The notes under the pieces were generated by a model. It ran no database searches. It had not been told where the DNA came from and was given only the letters and a program-made list of their open reading frames with translations. Both the position numbers and the translations under genes were made by a program. This document shows positions 1-9,552 of a stretch of 64,000 nt of DNA, piece by piece. Origin of the DNA: Planctomycetia bacterium. Lineage in GTDB: Bacteria > Planctomycetota > Phycisphaerae > Phycisphaerales > SM1A02. The stretch spans positions 101,874-165,873 of the forward strand of contig SYAC01000001.1 of the NCBI GenBank assembly GCA_005787685.1, in the 5' to 3' direction. The stretch's first letter is position 1. Every line of letters starts with the position of its first letter.

Positions 1-2857
1 TGACATAGTGAAGGTTGAGCGCTTCGTGACTCATCAAATGAGCAAGCGTGACTTGATCGGCCCACTCTGGATGTTTGGGGTTGAGTGAAAGCACGCGAAT
101 ACTTGACGATGTCTTGGACAACAGCGCGTTCACGCATGTATCAAGCGGAATATTGGCGGCGCGAAAATATTCCATGGCGAAACATGTGGCAATGCTTTTG
201 CTCAACGACGCAACTTCAAAACAGGTTTGTGATGTGACGGGCTTTCCCACGGCGGAGTGGCCAAATTCCAGTGATTGCGTGGCGCCATCGGCGCAAGACA
301 GGCTCATCGAAGCCCCAACAATGTTGTGGCGCTGCAATGCGGCTTGAATGTCCTCAACAACAGAGTCCAGTGGGTGCGCGCACAAACGCTTGCGCGTGAT
401 CTGCCACAATGCTTCACGCGCATTGGCAAGTTCCTGCTCTGCCGAATTTTCTAAGCGCGCCCGTAGAACTTCTAGTATTTCTTGGCCTGACTTTCCTTGG
501 GCTGAAATGAGGAATTTAAATTTAAATTTGTCCAAGTACCTCGCACCAAGTAGACGAAGTTGCTCAAGTGGAGCTTTGGCTTGTGAAATCTGAGCCTGCT
601 CCCCCGCTGCCGTGGCATCAAGCGTGCGCGCATTTTCACCAATATCTCCGTGAAAGCTTGCCGCTTCCAGAACATCGTTCAAGCGAAAAGATTGGATGAG
701 TTTCTGCGCAGCGCGCATATCCAATACCGGCTTGCGTGACATGGCGCTGGCAAATGCGTGGCTACCACAGGCGCCGAAGTAAGCGTGATAGCGCGCTACA
801 TGCGCCGGCAATTCATATTTGCGCGGCTCAATTTCCGCCATGATTTTCCATGGATCGCTTTCTTTACGAATGCAATCCAAAGTGAATGGAAGCAACAGCT
901 CAGAAGCAAACTCCACAGGGTTGGGGCTGCTCATGAGTTGCAACATGATGTTCATGGCAACTGGATACCACTTGCGCGTGCGCTCATTCCATTTCACCTG
1001 CGTGATCTTGCCGGCGGCGGATAAATTCTTTTGAATAAAATACATTTCCTGGTGGGCAATGCGCACAAATTCTTCAACATCAAACCGCCCGTGATGCAAT
1101 TCATGCCACACCTCCCAGCGCGAACGCTCTGCGGTTGCCAGATCGTCCATCACTCGAATAGGAACGCCGTCAATGGTCGCTGGTAGCGCAACGCAACCAT
1201 TGCCACTCAGCCAGTCGGTGAGATATTGCAGCGATTGAAAAATGTTATAGCGAATTTCATTCGGATCATTGTTGGCAATAAAGTTGGATTGCTTTTCGTC
1301 GGCCACCAGCAGCGCGCGCGGATACAGCTGGTCGGCTGGATCTAGGCCGACAACATCTGGACCATGAATAAAGCCCAACATGTCGCCGTGATATTTGGGA
1401 AGCAGAAGCGCCTTGACCAAGTTATCCAGAGCAGCCTGATCCGCATTTTGAAATCGCTTCCACGCTTCAACCAGCGCCAATCCCAAGCGTACAAAATCTG
1501 GGTGCGCCACCCAAAATCCGTTTAGATTGCGCTTGAGTTGCGTAATGACATCCTTGATAAAGCCTTTGATTGCAACTTGAAACGAATCGCTTTGCATGTC
1601 GCTGTCAGAAGGCAGCACGCCGTACATGCCGCCAACTTTTATCCCACCGCGCGAACCCACAACAGCCGCAAGTAAATCATGTGAGGCCTTGATGTGCTTG
1701 ATGACAATGTGGGGATCGGCTTTCACCGGTATGCGATAGTTGGCGTCCTCTTTCATAAGGCGCGCCGTCGACGCGAGATAGTCATGCCACCCGAGCGAAG
1801 CCCCCGCGAAATAGGGATGCAGCTCGTCCATAATTTCGTTCACACGAAAGACAGCGCGCGGATTCTCTAAAACAATCATCAGGCGCACGGTGCCAATTTG
1901 ATATTGCGGGTGGATGCGCTGGATCAACCGCTCAGCGTGCTCAATCATGACTCGGATGTATGCGGCCTCCTCCTCGTTCTCCAACTTTGGAACATAAAAC
2001 GTCAACGCCTTGGGATTGTTCCAGTTGCTCCATAAATGCAGCGCGAAGTCATACAAGTGCAATGGCAGCGGATTTTTTTTATAGAACAAGAACGCGCACG
2101 GCATGGCGAGACCTGGAAACCGCTTGATTGGCTGGGATAAATGAGTGCTTTCTAACGCATAGTGCTTGCCCGTGCCCGTATCCGTGAATGAAATATTGTG
2201 ATTACAGCAGTTGGTCAGATTCTGGCCCGCCAAAATAAAATCGGCGCGCAAAGGTGTTTTGGAATCCTCATCGTCAGCACCCCACATGGGCGCGCCTGCG
2301 AAGTTGCACAACAAGTCCTGCACGAGCGCGGGCTCGCCCGGCAACTTACGATAGAAAGCGTTCATAGCATTGATGGAAAGTTTGGCGTCGTCAGGCGGAC
2401 CAAACAAAGTCACATGGTGGCCACGCAAAAATTCCGGTATGGGCGCGACCGGCTTGCCTGCCCCGGCTTTGCAATAAAACTCATTCTTGGGACCAATCAC
2501 AATACGGCCAGTGGCATCCTCTTGGCCAATGATGGTTTGATAATCGCGGTCGGCATAATCAATTCGCAGCTTGCGATTGAACTCAAAGCATGCGCGCGTT
2601 CGTTGATCAATGAACTCGCGGTCACATACGCGCTGGCGCAACACGGCGCGCAAATTGTCCTTGACCAGATCAAAGAGTTCGCACAAAAATTGCAGCGCGG
2701 GTACGGTTTCCAACCCGCCGCTTTCACCCACTTGAAATAAATCGTCCACGCCGGGGACTGGTTGCAAGTGCGGCTGAATATGGGCTATGAATTCGTTAGA
2801 GAGAAAGTCGCGGTAATCCGCATTGTTCATATCCTGCGCTTCACATTCACCACTCAT
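1..2857 (-). CDS. Malate synthase / OHCU decarboxylase (UraD) / beta-lactamase-like serine hydrolase fusion, 3' end outside window
   Basis: One uninterrupted frame of 952 codons runs from ATG 2857 off the left edge. I checked the frame at several points and saw no stop. Residues about 1-650 are malate synthase (glyoxylate + acetyl-CoA to malate): metal-site region ENPRAVF and GWHDYL, the AHPDFVR block, and catalytic-base motif MDDLATAERSR with D572. Residues about 685-825 match 2-oxo-4-hydroxy-4-carboxy-5-ureidoimidazoline decarboxylase, a uric acid catabolic enzyme, with FHGDIGE (H736), AAGEQ (E753) and the GKSGQEIL...ARL tail. From about 827 a serine beta-lactamase/PBP-like domain begins, with SxxK at S884-K887 and a HLMSHE segment like the usual LLSHTSG; the rest is outside. 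An in-frame ATG at 2830 is an alternative start. It is divergent from uraH, so urate degradation and use of its glyoxylate product are linked here. The role of the hydrolase domain is unknown. Confidence 0.85.
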   Translation of the reverse strand, partial: MSGECEAQDMNNADYRDFLSNEFIAHIQPHLQPVPGVDDLFQVGESGGLETVPALQFLCELFDLVKDNLRAVLRQRVCDREFIDQRTRACFEFNRKLRIDYADRDYQTIIGQEDATGRIVIGPKNEFYCKAGAGKPVAPIPEFLRGHHVTLFGPPDDAKLSINAMNAFYRKLPGEPALVQDLLCNFAGAPMWGADDEDSKTPLRADFILAGQNLTNCCNHNISFTDTGTGKHYALESTHLSQPIKRFPGLAMPCAFLFYKKNPLPLHLYDFALHLWSNWNNPKALTFYVPKLENEEEAAYIRVMIEHAERLIQRIHPQYQIGTVRLMIVLENPRAVFRVNEIMDELHPYFAGASLGWHDYLASTARLMKEDANYRIPVKADPHIVIKHIKASHDLLAAVVGSRGGIKVGGMYGVLPSDSDMQSDSFQVAIKGFIKDVITQLKRNLNGFWVAHPDFVRLGLALVEAWKRFQNADQAALDNLVKALLLPKYHGDMLGFIHGPDVVGLDPADQLYPRALLVADEKQSNFIANNDPNEIRYNIFQSLQYLTDWLSGNGCVALPATIDGVPIRVMDDLATAERSRWEVWHELHHGRFDVEEFVRIAHQEMYFIQKNLSAAGKITQVKWNERTRKWYPVAMNIMLQLMSSPNPVEFASELLLPFTLDCIRKESDPWKIMAEIEPRKYELPAHVARYHAYFGACGSHAFASAMSRKPVLDMRAAQKLIQSFRLNDVLEAASFHGDIGENARTLDATAAGEQAQISQAKAPLEQLRLLGARYLDKFKFKFLISAQGKSGQEILEVLRARLENSAEQELANAREALWQITRKRLCAHPLDSVVEDIQAALQRHNIVGASMSLSCADGATQSLEFGHSAVGKPVTSQTCFEVASLSKSIATCFAMEYFRAANIPLDTCVNALLSKTSSSIRVLSLNPKHPEWADQVTLAHLMSHEALNLHYV

Positions 2858-2994
2858 GACAACAAGATACACATCAGCGAGTTTTTTCACTTTCTCGTTG
2901 GCGCAATTCTTGCTCGCCGCAACCCATATTTCTGATCTCCGTCCACTCTTACAGAATGATTGACCTTCATGCGAATCTGATTTAGCCTGACACT

Positions 2995-3348
2995 ATGGCA
3001 CTGCCCGCGCAACATGGTCTTTCTACGCACGTCTTGAACACCTCCAGCGGCATGCCCGCCGCTGGAATGATGGTCCACTGCCAGATTTTACAGGGTGAAA
3101 ACTGGCGCAATATTCATAGCGGCGCGACTGACAACGATGGTCGCGTAAAAAACTTTTTAGATTCTGGCGGGTTACATGCCGGCCACTACAGATTCATATT
3201 TGAAACTGGCGCTTGGTTTGCCCGCCAACATATTGAAGCTTTTTTTCCAAGCGTCACGATTGAATTTCATGTCAGCGACGCTGGACGCCACCATCATGTT
3301 CCGTTGTTGTTGAGCCCGTTTGGCTACTCCACCTACCGTGGCAGTTGA
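2995..3348 (+). CDS. uraH: 5-hydroxyisourate hydrolase (transthyretin-like)
   Basis: 117 aa, the usual size of bacterial HIU hydrolase, which opens the ring of 5-hydroxyisourate to OHCU after urate oxidation. The N-terminal STHVLNTSSG segment carries the conserved histidine (the family usually has LD where this has LN), GRV lies in the middle, and the protein ends in the diagnostic YRGS tetrapeptide. It lacks a signal peptide, so it is probably cytoplasmic. Its product is the substrate of the UraD domain in the divergently transcribed fusion gene; 137 bp separate the two starts and must hold both promoters. Urate oxidase is not in the window. Confidence 0.92.
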   Translation: MALPAQHGLSTHVLNTSSGMPAAGMMVHCQILQGENWRNIHSGATDNDGRVKNFLDSGGLHAGHYRFIFETGAWFARQHIEAFFPSVTIEFHVSDAGRHHHVPLLLSPFGYSTYRGS

Positions 3349-3430
3349 TCGCTATTGACGATCGTAATTTGCCCTCATATTCTCGAATTAGATTGATTGT
3401 CACGCTTCAAAATGCGACTTGCATGCGGGC

Positions 3431-5974
3431 ATGAACAATCCTTTGAAAGCCATGCGAACCGTTGCCAACCCAATTTCGGTGCACAAGTTTGGCGGCGCGG
3501 CGCTTGCCAACGAAGGCGCAATTCGTGCGGTTGTGACCATTCTGGCGTCAACAAGCGGTCAGAGAGTGGTGGTGACTTCGGCATTGGCGGGCGTGACCGA
3601 CATGTTGCTCAACATTGCTCGCGCCGCCGCGCAGGGCAACCTAGATAATGCGCGCGCCGAAACCGACGCGCTATTGCAGCGCCATATGTCCGTGGCCAAG
3701 TCCATACTCGCCTCCGCCAGCGATACCCATGCCTATATTACGGAGTCGTTTCGAGAGCTTGAACAACTGTCTGGGCAAGTGGCGCAAGCCGGACAACTCA
3801 GCGCGCAAATGAGCGATCAAATCGTTTCGCGTGGCGAGCGATTGGCCGCGCGCATTGTGGCTGACGCTCTGCGCGATGAAAAAAATTCAGTGTGCGTGGT
3901 TGATGCAGTCGATTTTTTACACTCGGATGGACGCTTTGGCGACGCCGCTCCAGACATGGCGCGCACAGAGAGAGCGGCGCAAAACATTATCCCTGACAAG
4001 TTAAGTGCTGGAAAAATTGTTGTTGTTCCTGGCTTTATTGCGCAAGGCGTTGTTGGCGAAAATGGATCAGTCGGCCCAGTTGTCACGCTGGGTCGCGGAG
4101 GCTCCGACCTAAGTGCCACCGTGATCGCGCGCGCTCTTGGCGCCAAGGAAGTGACGCTTTGGAAAGATGTGCAGGGATTTCTCACGGCGGATCCGCGCAT
4201 TATTCCCCAGGCGCGCGTGGTGCCACTGCTTGATCCGCGCGAAGCCTCTGAACTGGCGTATTACGGCGCAAAAGTCCTGCATCCGCGCGCGCTGATTCCG
4301 CTTGATGCGCGCACCACGCTTCGCATTCGTCCATTTCATCAACCCAATGCCGCGGGCACCGAAATTGTGCAAGGTCGCTCCATGGCTGGCTCGCCTGTGC
4401 GCGCCCTTTCCGCCATGAGCGCGCAAGCGCTTGTGACCGTGGCAGGAAATGGAATGCTGGGAGTGCCTGGAATTGCGGCGCGAACATTTGGCGCACTGGC
4501 GCAGGCGGGTATTTCCGTATCGTTGATTTCGCAGGCAAGCTCAGAGCATTCAATTTGTTTCACTGTTCCCGAAAGCGCCGCGGCACTTGCAGAAAAGGAA
4601 TTGCGCGCGGCGTTTGCCGTGGAATTGGAGAGAAATGAAATTGACTCGGTTGAAGTGCTACTTGGTGTCGCAACCGTTGCGGTTGTTGGTTCCGGCATGG
4701 CAAGAACACCAGGCGTCGCGGCGCGCGTACTAGGCTGCATAGCCGACGCGCAGGTCAATGTGATCGCCATTGCGCAAGGATCTTCGGAGCGCAATATTTC
4801 ATTCATTGTGAACAAGGCCAGCGTGCCAAAGACCGTGCGCGCCATTCACACCACATTTAGTTTGGACAAGGTTGGAGGCGGTCGCACAGTGCGCCGTCGT
4901 GGCGCGGATGTCATTTTGTTGGGTTGCGGGCGCATTGGACAGGAACTGCTCAAGCACATCGCCGAGTTGCCCGCTCATGATCGGGCTTTTTTACGGATCA
5001 TTGCCGTGCTTGATCGAAGTGGTTTTATGCTGGAAAAACGCGGTTTCAGTTTACGCGCCCTTTCGGCAATAAGCGCTCACAAACAACGCGGTGGCTCTCT
5101 CAAGACATTGCCCAACGCGCACTCGGACGCCCCAACTAATGCCGTTGAGCACATTGCAAGTCATGCGCTCACGCGTCCTGTCTTGATTGATCTTTCAAGC
5201 GGTGACACGCGCGAGACATTACTACGCGCCGTTGCCCACGGCATGGACTTAGTCATTGCCAATAAAATTCCACTGGCCTCGGATGCTGCTTCCGCAAGCG
5301 CATTGCTTTGTGACGCGCGAAAAAGTGGCCGTAAGGTATTTCACGAGGCTACTGTTGGCGCAGGCTTGCCAATTATTGATACGGTTGAAAAACTAATCAC
5401 TTCGGGTGACCGCGTACTGAACATTGTCGCATGTCCATCTGGCACTATGGGATATTTATTCAGCGAGCTTGGGCGTGGCAGAAAGTTTTCTCACGCGCTG
5501 CGTAACGCCATGCAACTGGGCTACACGGAACCGGACCCACGCGAGGATTTGTCAGGTCGTGATGTGGCGCGCAAGGGCTTGATTTTGGCAAGACTCATTG
5601 GCTTCGTGGGGGAACTGACCGATGTGACGATTGAAAGTTTGGTGCCTGAAAAGATGCGCAATGTTGTATTGGCGGACTTTGTTGAGCAACTTGATTCACT
5701 TGATGATGCCTGGAGTGAGCGCGTACGCGCCGCAACAAGCAAAGGCGAAGTGCTGCGATATTGCGCCAATATCACGCGCGGCAGCCTGAAAGTGGGCCTT
5801 GTTGGCGTGCCCGCTGCAAGCCTGCTTGGCTCGCTCAGTGGAACGGATAATCAATTTGTGTTCACCACAACCCGCTACCGCGACAACCCTCTGGTTATTT
5901 CTGGTCCGGGCGCTGGTCCTGCCGTCACGGCTGCAGGCGTGCTGAATGATTTATTGCGCGTGGTGATTTCATGA
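3431..5974 (+). CDS. thrA: Bifunctional aspartate kinase / homoserine dehydrogenase
   Basis: About 847 aa, close to the usual 820 of ThrA. The N-terminal aspartokinase starts with HKFGGAAL and has the GRGGSDLSA nucleotide-site motif; two ACT-type regulatory repeats follow (VAGNGMLGVPGIAART and VVGSGMARTPGVAARV). The homoserine dehydrogenase half has a Rossmann LLGCGRIGQELL motif and the PSGTMGYLFSEL segment. It supplies homoserine for threonine and methionine, and the ACT repeats imply feedback control by threonine. A TTG at 3419 and ATGs at 3431 and 3452 are in frame; 3431 is chosen, while 3452 has a purine-rich GAAAG just upstream and would also leave a complete kinase. It overlaps thrC by 4 bases (ATGA). 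Confidence 0.93.
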   Translation: MNNPLKAMRTVANPISVHKFGGAALANEGAIRAVVTILASTSGQRVVVTSALAGVTDMLLNIARAAAQGNLDNARAETDALLQRHMSVAKSILASASDTHAYITESFRELEQLSGQVAQAGQLSAQMSDQIVSRGERLAARIVADALRDEKNSVCVVDAVDFLHSDGRFGDAAPDMARTERAAQNIIPDKLSAGKIVVVPGFIAQGVVGENGSVGPVVTLGRGGSDLSATVIARALGAKEVTLWKDVQGFLTADPRIIPQARVVPLLDPREASELAYYGAKVLHPRALIPLDARTTLRIRPFHQPNAAGTEIVQGRSMAGSPVRALSAMSAQALVTVAGNGMLGVPGIAARTFGALAQAGISVSLISQASSEHSICFTVPESAAALAEKELRAAFAVELERNEIDSVEVLLGVATVAVVGSGMARTPGVAARVLGCIADAQVNVIAIAQGSSERNISFIVNKASVPKTVRAIHTTFSLDKVGGGRTVRRRGADVILLGCGRIGQELLKHIAELPAHDRAFLRIIAVLDRSGFMLEKRGFSLRALSAISAHKQRGGSLKTLPNAHSDAPTNAVEHIASHALTRPVLIDLSSGDTRETLLRAVAHGMDLVIANKIPLASDAASASALLCDARKSGRKVFHEATVGAGLPIIDTVEKLITSGDRVLNIVACPSGTMGYLFSELGRGRKFSHALRNAMQLGYTEPDPREDLSGRDVARKGLILARLIGFVGELTDVTIESLVPEKMRNVVLADFVEQLDSLDDAWSERVRAATSKGEVLRYCANITRGSLKVGLVGVPAASLLGSLSGTDNQFVFTTTRYRDNPLVISGPGAGPAVTAAGVLNDLLRVVIS

Positions 5975-7275
5975 ACATGCAGCCCAGTGGAATAACCATT
6001 GCGTGCGCTTCCTGCTCCGCAAAATTTTCCGACACTACTACGCTTGCCACATGCTCTACATGTGGCGGTCTGCTTGACATCACGCCAGGGATTCCCGACC
6101 TGTGCAGCCAGGAGTTGCAAAATCTTTTTGATAGTCGCGTCAGCATTCATGCCCTGCGTGGCTCGCAGGCGCAGCGTTCTGGTGTATGGCGATTTCGTGA
6201 ACTTGTACTGCCAATCGCCGATGTCAAGATTGTGAGCCATCCCGAGGGCAATACGCCCTTGCTCGAGCGTCCAGCGATATCCAACTATGCGGGCGTAGAT
6301 AAGTTGCTTCTGAAACATGAGGGATTCAACCCCACGGGCTCATTCAAAGACCGCGGCATGACCGTTGCCGTGACGCAAGCCAAGCGATGCGGTGCCACAG
6401 CTATCGCCTGCGCAAGCACTGGCAACACCAGTTCTTCTTTGGCGGCGTATGGCGCGCAAGCTGGAATTCCTGCGCTGGTCATGGTTCCCGCTGGCCGTAT
6501 TTCCATGGGTAAATTGGCTCAAACCGTGGCCTACGGGGCGCGCACACTTTTGGTGCGCGGCGACTTTGACGACTGTTTACGATTGGTGCGCGAGTCCAGT
6601 GAAAAGTTAGGGGTGTATCTGGCCAACTCACTCAATCCATTTCGAATTGAGGGTCAGAAGACCATTATGTTTGAATTGCTGCAGCAACTTGCGTGGCAAT
6701 CGCCTGATTGGGTGGCGCTACCAGCTGGAAATCTTGGCAACACCTCTGCGTTTGGGAAAGCGTTGCGTGAGGCACAGGCGCTTGGATTGATTCAGCGTGT
6801 CCCGCGGCTCTTGTCCGTCCAAGCCAGCGGCGCTGCGCCATTTGCGCATGACTTTACCGACAATTTTGCCAAGCGCACTCGTGTGCGCGCAGAAACAATC
6901 GCTACTGCGATTCGAATTGGCGATCCGGCATCATGGGACCGTGCGGTATCAGCTATTCGTTTCACCAATGGCGTGGTGGCGTCAGTAAGTGACTTGCAAA
7001 TTATGCAAGCCAAGCAAGTAATTGATGCCAACGGTATTGGTTGTGAACCCGCCAGTGCCGCAAGCGTGGCTGGCGTGCGTGCCCTTGTATCAAGTGGATT
7101 GATTGCGCCGCATGAAAGCGTGGTGGCATTGCTTACGGGACACATTCTGAAAGACCCTGAAAAATTGTTGAACACAGACAATGAACATGGTCATGGCCCA
7201 GCCAACGCACCAATTGAAATTGATGCAACCCTGTCTGCCGTTGAGCAGGTGCTAAAAAACGCGGCAACCCCCTGA
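5971..7275 (+). CDS. thrC: Threonine synthase with N-terminal zinc ribbon
   Basis: 434 aa PLP enzyme converting O-phosphohomoserine to threonine. The N-terminus has two cysteine pairs (CASC...CSTC) typical of the zinc-ribbon subgroup. The PLP lysine lies in NPTGSFKDRG and the phosphate-binding loop in PAGNLGNTSAFG. Its ATG overlaps the thrA stop as ATGA, so translation is probably coupled. No homoserine kinase gene is adjacent, although one is needed to make its substrate. Start and frame are unambiguous. Confidence 0.93.
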   Translation: MNMQPSGITIACASCSAKFSDTTTLATCSTCGGLLDITPGIPDLCSQELQNLFDSRVSIHALRGSQAQRSGVWRFRELVLPIADVKIVSHPEGNTPLLERPAISNYAGVDKLLLKHEGFNPTGSFKDRGMTVAVTQAKRCGATAIACASTGNTSSSLAAYGAQAGIPALVMVPAGRISMGKLAQTVAYGARTLLVRGDFDDCLRLVRESSEKLGVYLANSLNPFRIEGQKTIMFELLQQLAWQSPDWVALPAGNLGNTSAFGKALREAQALGLIQRVPRLLSVQASGAAPFAHDFTDNFAKRTRVRAETIATAIRIGDPASWDRAVSAIRFTNGVVASVSDLQIMQAKQVIDANGIGCEPASAASVAGVRALVSSGLIAPHESVVALLTGHILKDPEKLLNTDNEHGHGPANAPIEIDATLSAVEQVLKNAATP

Positions 7276-7412
7276 AATTTACCTCTTTCAAGCACTGGCG
7301 CAATAACGCGGCGCCGCCCACCGATATGCAATGCCTTCATTCTTCCTTGCGATGAATGTTCAAAATTGATCTACCATGAGTCAGACAAATTGACTCTGCT
7401 TGTTCAAACTTT

Positions 7413-8417
7413 ATGAATCATGCCGCGCACATTCTTGGAGTTGGAGGAATTGGAATTGCAGCGGGCATTTGCCTGGCGCGCGCTGGTTGGAGCGTGACCA
7501 TGGTGGACACAAACCCAAGCAAGATTGAGGCTGGCGCGCGTAATGGAATGTCTATCAATGGCCAACTGGAAACCCGCGCTACATTTGTTTCATTTCAAGA
7601 GTGGGTGCCACCAACGGATACATTGATTTTGTTATGCGTCAAGACCTTTGACAACGCAAGCGTATTGAAAAAGATTTCTAATATGGACCATGTGGTGCCA
7701 ATTCAAAACGGATACCACGCGCAATTAGAGTCGCTTGCGCATTCCGCAGAGGCCATCGCCTCATTTGTTTCGGAATGCGATATGGATAAACCTTTCACAC
7801 GCATCACTCGTGCCGGGTCGCTACACATTGGTCCGCGCCACAACATGAACGCGGCGCAACAAGAACGCATTTCCATGCTGGCCAGCGCGTTTGCTAGCGG
7901 GCAATTATTTCCCGTTCAATGTGTAGCAAACATTCGCCCATTTAAGGCCACGAAACTTATGTACAACGCTGCAATTTCACCGCTTGCCGCTAGCGCGGGC
8001 GTGGACAACGCTCAACTACTCATTGATCCACTTGCACAAAAGATGTTTTTCGCATTGCTGCGCGAAAATTATTCCATTCTAAAAAATGCCAACCTAGAAT
8101 TGGCGACCATTGGGCCATTTCATCCCCACACGGTGATAAAAATATTGCGCACCCCGCTGCTTCCACAACTCATGGGCATATTTTTTAGACCGTCATTGCG
8201 CGGCACCTATTGCTCCATGAGCCCGGACATGGGCAGTGGCCGCACTGAAATTGACGCATACAACGGCCACCTGATTCGCCTGGCTGGAAATTTTCCATGT
8301 CCCATCAATCGTGCGGTGGTTGCAATGGTAGAAAAAATTTCGCGTCAACGGCTTACTCCCGCCCATTCTCATCTGCATGAACTTGCCGCCACGCTGTCAC
8401 GCGGAGAATTGACATGA
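7413..8417 (+). CDS. Ketopantoate reductase (PanE/ApbA) family dehydrogenase
   Basis: 334 aa. The N-terminal Rossmann motif ILGVGGIGIAAG and the segment LLCVKTFD identify the 2-dehydropantoate 2-reductase family. The C-terminal helical domain keeps the KLMYNAAISPLAA motif with the catalytic-type lysine; a second asparagine usual in PanE is serine here. True PanE makes pantoate from ketopantoate with NADPH. panB and coaD lie 40 kb away in this window, but here the gene is coupled to a sugar-epimerase-like gene, so another 2-keto acid or a modified substrate is possible. It ends in an ATGA overlap with the next small ORF. Confidence 0.8.
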   Translation: MNHAAHILGVGGIGIAAGICLARAGWSVTMVDTNPSKIEAGARNGMSINGQLETRATFVSFQEWVPPTDTLILLCVKTFDNASVLKKISNMDHVVPIQNGYHAQLESLAHSAEAIASFVSECDMDKPFTRITRAGSLHIGPRHNMNAAQQERISMLASAFASGQLFPVQCVANIRPFKATKLMYNAAISPLAASAGVDNAQLLIDPLAQKMFFALLRENYSILKNANLELATIGPFHPHTVIKILRTPLLPQLMGIFFRPSLRGTYCSMSPDMGSGRTEIDAYNGHLIRLAGNFPCPINRAVVAMVEKISRQRLTPAHSHLHELAATLSRGELT

Positions 8418-8527
8418 ACTTGCTTGCGCCACTCGCGGAGCAATTGCATGGCGGTGATTACAGCGCTGATTCCACGCAAGCGCACAACAGGTTCTTCATG
8501 CGGCCCGAAATACGAGCGCAACCATGA
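8414..8527 (+). CDS. 37-aa ORF coupled by ATGA overlaps on both sides
   Basis: This 37-codon frame starts with the ATG inside the stop region of the PanE-like gene (ATGA at 8414-8417) and ends with the TGA inside the start region of the epimerase gene (ATGA at 8524-8527). Such a fit suggests a real translated link in the operon or a coupling peptide. The peptide is hydrophilic, with no membrane segment or cysteine motif, and resembles nothing I know. It may instead be the remnant of a longer gene. Coding status rests on position alone. Confidence 0.45.
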   Translation: MNLLAPLAEQLHGGDYSADSTQAHNRFFMRPEIRAQP

Positions 8528-9507
8528 TTCTGGTCACGGGTGGCGCTGGTTTCATTGGCTCACATCTTGTAGAACAATTGATTCGTGAAAAGCAACAAGT
8601 ACGCGTGTTAGAACATCCCAACGCGCGAGTTGATCATTTGCCATTGACGCACATTGAGCTTGTACGCGCCGATATTCGCGACCATTCTCTGGTCACCCAA
8701 GCCGTTCGTGGCTGCGAGCAGGTGTACCACCTTGCGGCCGATCCCAACTTGTGGAGACGCAATCGCAGCGAGTTTGACGCTATCAACCATGTCGCTGCGG
8801 TGAATGTAATGCGCAGCGCGCTTGATGCTGGGGCCGCGCGCGTGCTGTATGTGAGCACCGAAAGCATTCTTACGTGCGCAAAACCCAAAATTGAACCAGT
8901 TGAAAGCGCGCGTTTCTGCGAGCAAGACATGATTGGTCCCTACTGCTTGAGCAAGTTCAAGGCGGAATGCGCCGCGTTTGAAATGGCAGCCAGCGGCGCC
9001 CCGGTGATTGTGTGCAGCCCCACGCTTCCAATAGGTCCAGGCGACAGAAATAAAACTCCGCCAACGCGGCTTGCGGTTGCATTTTGCCGCGGCAATATTC
9101 CGGCGTGTTTGGATTGCGAATTTAACTTAATCGATGCGCGCGACGCCGCGGATGGATTAGTCTGCGCCATGCACCGCGGTCGCACTGGCGTTCGATATTT
9201 AATTGGGGCGCACAATATGCGGCTTGTGCATTGGCTGGAATTGCTGGGACGCATCATCAATCGCCCCGCACCGCGTAAAAAAGTCCCCTACGCTGTGGCG
9301 CTGGCTGCCGGTTGGCTCAGTGAATTGTGGGCTGACACCATCACGCATCGCGCGCCCATGGCAACGGTCACAGGAGTTCGCTTGACCAAGCGGTCAATGT
9401 ATTTTGATCCATCAAATACATTAAACGAACTTGGGTTGCAACCCAGATCGGTTGAAGAGGCCACGCGCGATGCAGTGCGTTGGTATAAAGAACGACATTG
9501 GATATGA
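8524..9507 (+). CDS. NAD-dependent epimerase/dehydratase (extended SDR)
   Basis: 327 aa. The N-terminal TGGAGFIGSHL is the extended-SDR nucleotide motif, and LAADPNLWRR follows the usual HLAA pattern. The catalytic tyrosine and lysine are in PYCLSKFKAE, with upstream serine in VSTES. Overall resemblance is to the dihydroflavonol reductase / hopanoid-associated epimerase (HpnA) group. Substrate is probably a nucleotide sugar or a steroid- or hopanoid-like ketone; the sequence does not decide. It is last in a three-gene coupled unit and is followed by a convergent gene. Confidence 0.8.
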   Translation: MILVTGGAGFIGSHLVEQLIREKQQVRVLEHPNARVDHLPLTHIELVRADIRDHSLVTQAVRGCEQVYHLAADPNLWRRNRSEFDAINHVAAVNVMRSALDAGAARVLYVSTESILTCAKPKIEPVESARFCEQDMIGPYCLSKFKAECAAFEMAASGAPVIVCSPTLPIGPGDRNKTPPTRLAVAFCRGNIPACLDCEFNLIDARDAADGLVCAMHRGRTGVRYLIGAHNMRLVHWLELLGRIINRPAPRKKVPYAVALAAGWLSELWADTITHRAPMATVTGVRLTKRSMYFDPSNTLNELGLQPRSVEEATRDAVRWYKERHWI

Positions 9508-9552
9508 GCAAATTCTGCCGCCGCGTTCCGCGCGTGGACATTGCGCCGAGAT

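Noticed and set aside
7413..8417. Assigning this gene as the panE of the CoA pathway
   Set aside because: It is not near panB or coaD and one conserved asparagine is changed; family membership is clear but the specific substrate is not.
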